From assembly GCA_934465295.1 (NCBI GenBank), contig CAKSKU010000004.1, positions 1 to 64,000 of the forward strand: a DNA stretch of 64,000 bases, in the 5' to 3' direction. Position numbers and translations under genes: made by a program. This DNA comes from an uncultured Oscillospiraceae bacterium (GTDB lineage: Bacteria > Bacillota > Clostridia > Oscillospirales > Ruminococcaceae). This document shows, in pieces, positions 59,281 through 64,000 of this stretch. The number at the start of each line of letters is the position of its first letter. Position 1 is the stretch's first letter. The notes under the pieces were generated by a model that saw only the letters and a program-made list of their open reading frames with translations, was not told where the DNA came from and ran no database searches.

Positions 59281-61170
59281 TCAGTCGGCAACGGCGGCTT
59301 CGGTCGCTTCGCCGTCGAAAATATCCTTGTCTTCAATGTAATATTGTGCCTGAACCCGGAACATTTCGGCATAATCGCCGTTTTTCGCCATAAGCTCATC
59401 GTGAGTTCCCGTTTCGGTCATTTCGCCGTCCCTGAACATTGCAACTCGGTCGCAGAAGCGTGTTGAGGAAAGTCTGTGCGAGATATAGACCGCCGTTCTG
59501 TTTCCGACAAGCCCGTTGAAGCTCTTGTAAAGCTTGTATTCGGCGAGAGCGTCAAGTGCGGCGGTAGGCTCGTCAAGAACTATCACATTACTGCCCTTGT
59601 AAAGCGCTCTTGCAAGGGCAAGCTTCTGCTTTTCGCCGCCCGAAAGGTCAACGCCGTCATCGTAGAGAACCTTGAGAAGCTCGGTGTCGATGCCTTTTGA
59701 AAGGCTGTCTATCTTTTCGGAAAGTCCCGCTTCACGCAGGCATTTGTCAGCCTTGACTTTGTCCGTTTCATCGGGAGGGTCCATCGAAACATTCTCAGCC
59801 ATTGGGAATGCAAACACGGTAACGTCCTGAAATGCAGGCGAAAACAGCCGATAATACTCCGCTCTGTTAAATCGGCGTATGTCCGTTCCGTTCATAAGGA
59901 TACGTCCCTCGGTGACATCGTAAAGCCGCAGGAGAAGCTTTATAAACGTGCTTTTTCCTGCGCCGTTCAAGCCGACAACGGCAAGCTTTTCACCGGCTTC
60001 AAGGGTCAGATCCAGATTTTTCAGCGCATATTTTTCCTGTCCCTTGTATCTGAACGAAACATTCTCGAATGTGAAAACATAGCGGTCGGACTTCGGCACG
60101 GGGATAGTGTCCTTGTCCTCGCTCGTTTGGATATCCATAAAGCTTCGGTAATCGTCCGTGTGTGCGCTTCGCTCTCTCAGACCCGAAAGTGCCGAGAGAA
60201 CTTGGCTTACCGCATTGGAAAATGCACCTGCACTGGCGAGATAGAGTGTGAAATCACCGATCGAAAGTCCGTCCTTTATAACGCCGTAAACGAGCCAGCC
60301 CGTGATGATAAGCTGACGAATGAGAGATATTCCGTGCGAGAATATCGTGTTGTATATCCAGTATTGGCGTGACTTTATCCAGTGTGAAAGCTCCTCATCA
60401 TAGACCTCGTGCTGTCTTTTTGAGAGGAAATTCTTCATTCCGAAAAGGCGAATATCCTTTGCGTAGGAAAAATCGGTCGTTACGGTTTCCATATATTCAA
60501 GCTTTCGCCAGTGGGGCATCATTGCGTCCCACATTTCCTTTTTATCCTTTTTGCGAATATGTTCAAAGTAAAGATACTGGATAACGGACAGCACAGCAAT
60601 GACCAGAATTATGAGCGGATCAAAGCTTGTCATAATGACAACTGCGATGATAATGGAAATAATCTGAGTGAGAAGAACCTGCATAAAGGTCATCATTCCC
60701 TGAACGCCCACCCAGTCGCCGTCCGTTGCACGCTTGGCTTTCTGAAGCCTGTCGAGCATATCGGGCGTTTCGAGCGATTCATAATCCATTCCGAGCGTTT
60801 TCGCAATGCGCTCCTTGACTATCATAAGTCGGATATAGGTAAAGCCAACGCCAAGCTTTGTCGATGATACCGTGTTCAGCCACATTATGAAAAGCTCCGC
60901 AAGGCTCGTCACGGTCACAAGCTTTATGAGCGGAACGATGTTTCCGCCGCCTGCGCTCGTCTGTATCATATCGATGACAAGCTTTCCGATAAAGCTCCAG
61001 ATATAGGACATCGAAGCCGCCGCAAATGTCCCCGTCAGCAGGAAAAATATCAGCGACCTGCGGTATCTGACGAACCTTTTCAGTATGTAGATACAGTTGC
61101 TTATAACGCCGTATTCCTTGTGAAGCTCGTCTTTTTTCTCTTCTTTTTTTGTCTGCGTAAAGTAAGCCAT
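59281..61170 (-). CDS. ABC exporter, first gene of a tandem pair
   Basis: 629 aa with a ~30-residue charged N-terminal extension, six membrane helices (~35-340), and an ATPase domain with Walker A GLNGAGKST, signature LSGGEKQ and Walker B VIVLDEPTAALD. The two products are about the same type and probably form a heterodimer or work as two exporters. GAAAGGGG precedes the ATG. The gene lies behind a 27-codon leader ORF and a strong terminator, suggesting induction by read-through. Confidence 0.92.
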   Translation of the reverse strand: MAYFTQTKKEEKKDELHKEYGVISNCIYILKRFVRYRRSLIFFLLTGTFAAASMSYIWSFIGKLVIDMIQTSAGGGNIVPLIKLVTVTSLAELFIMWLNTVSSTKLGVGFTYIRLMIVKERIAKTLGMDYESLETPDMLDRLQKAKRATDGDWVGVQGMMTFMQVLLTQIISIIIAVVIMTSFDPLIILVIAVLSVIQYLYFEHIRKKDKKEMWDAMMPHWRKLEYMETVTTDFSYAKDIRLFGMKNFLSKRQHEVYDEELSHWIKSRQYWIYNTIFSHGISLIRQLIITGWLVYGVIKDGLSIGDFTLYLASAGAFSNAVSQVLSALSGLRERSAHTDDYRSFMDIQTSEDKDTIPVPKSDRYVFTFENVSFRYKGQEKYALKNLDLTLEAGEKLAVVGLNGAGKSTFIKLLLRLYDVTEGRILMNGTDIRRFNRAEYYRLFSPAFQDVTVFAFPMAENVSMDPPDETDKVKADKCLREAGLSEKIDSLSKGIDTELLKVLYDDGVDLSGGEKQKLALARALYKGSNVIVLDEPTAALDALAEYKLYKSFNGLVGNRTAVYISHRLSSTRFCDRVAMFRDGEMTETGTHDELMAKNGDYAEMFRVQAQYYIEDKDIFDGEATEAAVAD

Positions 61171-61196
61171 TATGTTACCCCTTTCTGTTTGAATGC

Positions 61197-61235
61197 AAAA
61201 AAAGTCCCTGCCGCACCATCAGGCACAGCAGGGAC
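61197..61235 (-). terminator. Attenuator-type terminator ahead of the ABC pair
   Basis: Stem GTCCCTGC/GCAGGGAC followed by TTTTTTT on the minus strand. It lies between the leader ORF stop and the ABC ribosome site, so transcription must pass it to reach the exporters. Confidence 0.85.
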
Positions 61236-61257
61236 GCTTTTATATACCCTAAAAATT

Positions 61258-61341
61258 TCAGTCCGTGAGGACGGGCAGCGTTCTTTTTCCCATAAAAATG
61301 CCGTAATGATAGTTTGATGTGTTTAAGATATTCACGAACAT
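61258..61341 (-). CDS. 27-aa leader peptide
   Basis: ATG 61341 has AAAGGAGG 8 nt upstream, one of the best ribosome sites in the window. The peptide starts MFVNILN, has NYHYG in the middle and ends PVLTD. The ribosome-site region holds CGGGCAG, which can pair with CTGCCCG near the end of the ORF, giving an alternative fold ahead of the terminator. Ribosome stalling on this ORF would be expected to change the downstream fold; this is inference. Confidence 0.7.
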   Translation of the reverse strand: MFVNILNTSNYHYGIFMGKRTLPVLTD

Positions 61342-61374
61342 TCTGCCCGCCTCCTTTCAAAATAATATGCTCAA

Positions 61375-61403
61375 AGTATAGCACGGTCGGAAAACATTGT
61401 CAA
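61375..61403 (-). promoter_or_regulatory. Promoter of the leader-ABC operon
   Basis: TTGACA and TATACT, exactly 17 bp apart. Transcription should begin near 61368, giving a leader of about 200 nt. Confidence 0.88.
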
Positions 61404-61492
61404 GTGTTTTTGCAAAAAAAATCCCGAGAGAATAAAAATAACAAAACTAACCGCTGTAAATCCACAATAAGTAGGGTCAACATCGCGAAGCG

Positions 61493-61851
61493 CATAAAGT
61501 TTACGTCCACGCTTTTTAAAGGGTGGCAGGGGTCAAGGGGACGGAGTCCCATTGTCGCTTCCGCAGAAGCGAAACTCCTTAAACTAACAGCGAAAAGCTT
61601 TGCAGCAAAAGCGTAATATCTATAAATAAAAAAGGCGCAATTCACACGAAAAGGCTAAACGAAATATGAGAAATCAGTTCCGTAAACCTAAAAAATGTGA
61701 ATTGCGCCAATTCTATTTTCCTAAAACAAACTATCCTCTGCAAACAAATATGCGAACGAAGTGAGTATATTTGTTTGCAGACGCAATATGAACAGCTACG
61801 TGAAATGAACGGTAAAACACTGTGTCCATTTCACGCCGACACAATATGAGT
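61493..61851 (-). repeat. Large dispersed structured repeat, copy D
   Basis: Read on the minus strand it has two 5' hairpin modules, each opened by CATATTG(C/T)GTC: CGTGAAATG/CATTTCACG (61799-61835) and a 15-bp stem TCTGCAAACAAATAT with its complement (61737-61781, loop CACTTCGTTCGC). Then come GAGGATAG, the inverted repeat (61695-61707 with 61635-61647), GCTGTTAGTTTA, a G-rich hairpin and the CGTAAACTTTAT end. No coding capacity. The 61404-61492 stretch is A/T-rich with nothing recognised. Confidence 0.8.
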
Positions 61852-61893
61852 GGGTTCAAAAAGCTATGTGTCTGTTAAAAGTTTGCATCAAAT

Positions 61894-62598
61894 TCAGCCG
61901 TTAAGTATTCTTCCGTCAGCGGAAATGGTCACAACTCTTAAAGGAATGTCCTTTCCGCAGACGTTGAGCGCCCTCTTTACAGCGTTTTCGATGCCGCCGC
62001 AGCAAGGAACTTCCATTCGTGTAACGACAACGCTCTTTATGTCATTTCCCGCAAAGATCGCTGTCAGCTTTTCGGCATAATCGCCCTCGTCAAGCTTCGG
62101 ACAGCCGATAAGGGTTATCCTGCCCTTGATAAAGTCATTGTGGAAGCTGCCGTAAGCATAAGCCGTGCAGTCTGCGGCAACGAGAACGTCTGCGCCGTCG
62201 AAATACGGAGCGTAAACGGGAACAAGCTTTATCTGAACGGGCCACTGTGAAAGCTGACCCGGGATAGCTGCTGTCGTAGCAGCCGATGCTTCGTGCCTGA
62301 TAGCTCTTGACTGCGAGCCGGGGCAGCCGCACGGAAGAACGCCGCTCTTTTTTGCTTCCTTGGCTTTCTTCGCCGCAAGCACAGCCGCTTCGTCATAAGC
62401 AGGCGCTTCACGTTCCTCGAACGAGATAGCATTCACCGGACAGGCAGGAAGGCAGTCGCCAAGCCCGTCGCAGTAATTTTCACGCATAAGCTTTGCCTTG
62501 CCGTCAACAATGTCGATAGCGCCCTCGTGACAGGCTTCGGCGCAAAGTCCGCAGCCGTTGCATTTTTCTTCATCTATTTTTATTATCTTTCTTATCAT
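61894..62598 (-). CDS. Ferredoxin-domain iron-sulfur protein
   Basis: 234 aa. The N-terminal ferredoxin domain has one full 4Fe-4S motif (CNGCGLCAEAC) and a second with only three Cys (CDGLGDCLPACP). A linker with CGCPGSQ follows, then an alpha/beta domain with ADCTAYAYG, IGCPKLD and a final CCGGIENAV motif. The family occurs in anaerobes and may transfer electrons to a redox partner; the reaction is unknown. ATG 62598 has AAGGAG upstream. It diverges from a Crp/Fnr regulator, which may control it. Confidence 0.88.
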   Translation of the reverse strand: MIRKIIKIDEEKCNGCGLCAEACHEGAIDIVDGKAKLMRENYCDGLGDCLPACPVNAISFEEREAPAYDEAAVLAAKKAKEAKKSGVLPCGCPGSQSRAIRHEASAATTAAIPGQLSQWPVQIKLVPVYAPYFDGADVLVAADCTAYAYGSFHNDFIKGRITLIGCPKLDEGDYAEKLTAIFAGNDIKSVVVTRMEVPCCGGIENAVKRALNVCGKDIPLRVVTISADGRILNG

Positions 62599-62680
62599 TT
62601 TCGTTTTCTCCTTGCTTTTTTGAAAGTTCGGTGTTCTTGACTTTCTGATAAGATTATAATATAATATTTGCAGCAAGTCT

Positions 62681-62694
62681 GTTGTTTTTACAAC
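62681..62694. promoter_or_regulatory. Candidate Crp/Fnr-site palindrome
   Basis: GTTGT and ACAAC arms around TTTT, a perfect 14-bp palindrome between the divergent ferredoxin and regulator genes. A/T-rich TATAAT-like sequences lie beside it. Confidence 0.45.
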
Positions 62695-62708
62695 GTTAAG
62701 GAGCTTTT

Positions 62709-63368
62709 ATGAAAAAATATATTTCCATTTTAAAAGATACACAGCTTTTTTCGGGCGGTTCGGAAAAGGATATCGAAGCTATGCTCGGCTGTTTGCAGGC
62801 AAGACTTTGCACATACAAAAAGGGCGAGTATGTCCTGCGTGAAGGCGAGCGTGTCGAGTGGCTGATGATGCTCGCCGAGGGTGAGCTGCACATTCAGCGT
62901 GACGATTACTGGGGCAACCGCAGCATTGTAAGTATGGTCGGCGTCGGCGAGATGTTCGGCGAAGCCTATGCCGCCCCCGAGAGCGGCCCTCTGCTCAATG
63001 ATGTGCTCGCAGTCGAGGACAGCGCAGTGATATTCCTTGACATAGAAAGGCTGCTGACGGTCTGCCCGAACGGATGCAGATTTCACAAAACAGCGGTGAA
63101 AAATCTGTTTTTTGCGATATCGGAAAAGAACCGCCGGCTCGTCCGAAAGCTTGGTTTTATGTCAAGGCGTACCACACGGGAAAAGCTCATAGCCTACCTC
63201 TCTGAAGAAGCCAAGCGGCAGAACAGCGGAAGCTTTTCCATACCGTTCAACCGCCAGCAGCTTGCGGATTTCCTGTCCGTAGACCGAAGCGCAATGTCGA
63301 ACGAGCTGTGCAAGCTGCGTGACGAGGGGCTTATAGAGTTTGAAAAAAATCGGTTCAGGCTGCTGTAA
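62709..63368 (+). CDS. Crp/Fnr family transcription regulator
   Basis: 219 aa. A cyclic-nucleotide-binding type beta-roll (~10-125; YKKGEYVLREGERVEWLMML, GEMFGEAYA), a dimer helix and a C-terminal winged helix (~165-219; FNRQQLADFLSVDRSAMSNEL). Cysteines at ~28, 34 and ~115-120 do not form the Fnr cluster motif. The group includes HcpR- and CooA-like sensors of nitrosative or redox signals. TAAGGAG precedes the ATG. It diverges from the ferredoxin-like gene with a palindrome between. Confidence 0.92.
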   Translation: MKKYISILKDTQLFSGGSEKDIEAMLGCLQARLCTYKKGEYVLREGERVEWLMMLAEGELHIQRDDYWGNRSIVSMVGVGEMFGEAYAAPESGPLLNDVLAVEDSAVIFLDIERLLTVCPNGCRFHKTAVKNLFFAISEKNRRLVRKLGFMSRRTTREKLIAYLSEEAKRQNSGSFSIPFNRQQLADFLSVDRSAMSNELCKLRDEGLIEFEKNRFRLL

Positions 63369-63380
63369 TGGGAACTTTCC

Positions 63381-64000
63381 TCACGCATTGCTCTCCTGCT
63401 CCCTTGTGAGCTTTTTCAGCCAGACATACTTTTTGTAATGCTTATATACCGCAGGGAGCTTGATTATCTCGTCTATGTTTATTACGACATAAACTACGAT
63501 AACGGGCAGCTTCAGCACGAATGCTGCGATAAGACCTATCGGAACGGTCACACACCACATCGTTATCGAGTCGCACTTAAAGCCGAATTTTGAATCTCCG
63601 CCTGCTGCGAATATACCCGAAATAACGGTCATATTCATCGCTTTTCCTATGACATAATACGAGCAGACAACGAGCATTACCCTCAGATATTCTCTTGCCT
63701 CATCGGTAAGGCTGCCGAAAAGGTGTACGAACGGGATAACGCAGAGGATAACCGCACCCGAAGCTATGCCGCTGATAAGCGATATCCTGCAAAGCTTTGA
63801 GCCGTACTCCTTAGCCCTGTCGAGATTGCCCTGACCAAGCTCCGCACCGACGATAACACCGCTCGCCGACGCAACGCCCGTGCAGGCGCAGATAACAAGG
63901 TTCTTGACGATATTTGCAATGGAATTTGCAGCCGCCGCATCGCTGCCCATGTGACCGAGGATAACGGTATACATTGTGAAGCCGAGTCCCCACGCAAGCT
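63381..64000 (-). CDS. MATE family efflux transporter (partial)
   Basis: The frame is open to the right edge, so the N-terminal part is outside the window. The visible ~206 residues are the C-terminal half of a MATE transporter (GVASASGVIVGAELGQGNLDRAKEYG, then paired helices and MTVISGIFAAGGDSKFGF). An ATG at 63974 is internal. It converges on the Crp/Fnr gene; 12 bp separate the stops. Confidence 0.88.
   Translation of the reverse strand, partial: LAWGLGFTMYTVILGHMGSDAAAANSIANIVKNLVICACTGVASASGVIVGAELGQGNLDRAKEYGSKLCRISLISGIASGAVILCVIPFVHLFGSLTDEAREYLRVMLVVCSYYVIGKAMNMTVISGIFAAGGDSKFGFKCDSITMWCVTVPIGLIAAFVLKLPVIVVYVVINIDEIIKLPAVYKHYKKYVWLKKLTREQESNA

Noticed and set aside
63764..63997. 77-codon alternative frame at the right edge
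   Set aside because: Out of frame with the clear MATE coding sequence.

Overview
The window looks like chromosome of a Gram-positive gut Clostridia, most like Ruminococcus/Oscillospiraceae. This rests on the dgt-dnaG-rpoD block, clostripain (C11) protease, DUF1540, DUF896, SpoVAE and DUF1847 proteins, carboxynorspermidine decarboxylase, strong AGGAGG-type ribosome sites with frequent TTG starts, and many TTGACA-17-TATAAT promoters. No rRNA, tRNA, phage, transposase or CRISPR array was seen. Organism assignment is inference from gene content only.

Layout. 1-640: short palindromic element, one copy of a larger dispersed repeat, and two near-identical hairpins. 643-6752 (minus): dgt, dnaG, rpoD, an Rrf2 regulator and cardiolipin synthase. 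6958-13018: yigZ, rpmE, pyrG (flanked by two near-identical MITE-like palindromes), spoVAE with a coupled mini-ORF resembling the enolase C-terminus, a CAT-like acetyltransferase, the CCA enzyme and DUF1540. 13065-18470: GH13 enzyme fused to DUF1653, DUF896-nspC, and a large secreted protein. 18680-26476: tmcAL diverging from ackA, HPr, small membrane and lipoproteins, an HTH regulator, MATE pump and an EAL protein. 26733-30573 (minus): a DUF1847-ABC transporter operon behind a Cys-rich reading frame and an intrinsic terminator. 30716-41873: TipAS-type MerR regulator, lipoprotein, membrane protein, AraC/beta-galactosidase divergent pair, secreted protein, and a PMT-family glycosyltransferase diverging from a GtrB-like enzyme (42074-43039).

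43152-49043: repeat copy B, a heterodimeric ABC exporter with an asymmetric ATP site, repeat copy C and a RodA-like SEDS protein. 49242-57366: orphan DinJ antitoxin, P-loop ATPase, DUF421 protein, clostripain lipoprotein, chemotaxis receptor and small proteins. 57470-61403: two tandem ABC exporters behind a promoter, 27-codon leader peptide and terminator, the arrangement expected of an antibiotic- or translation-sensing attenuator. 61493-64000: repeat copy D, ferredoxin-like protein diverging from a Crp/Fnr regulator, and a MATE pump cut by the window edge.

The most unusual content is non-coding: (i) a four-copy dispersed element (A 234-560, B 43152-43438, C 47489-47836, D 61493-61851) with a conserved long inverted repeat and 5' hairpins whose pairing is kept while sequence changes; (ii) a family of about 100-120 bp palindromes ending in ATACTAA (109-216, 8045-8163, 9979-10080, 32499-32617). 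Members of both families lie between a stop codon and its terminator (pyrG, rodA). Two leader-ORF/terminator arrangements (30325-30475, 61197-61341) are candidate regulatory switches.
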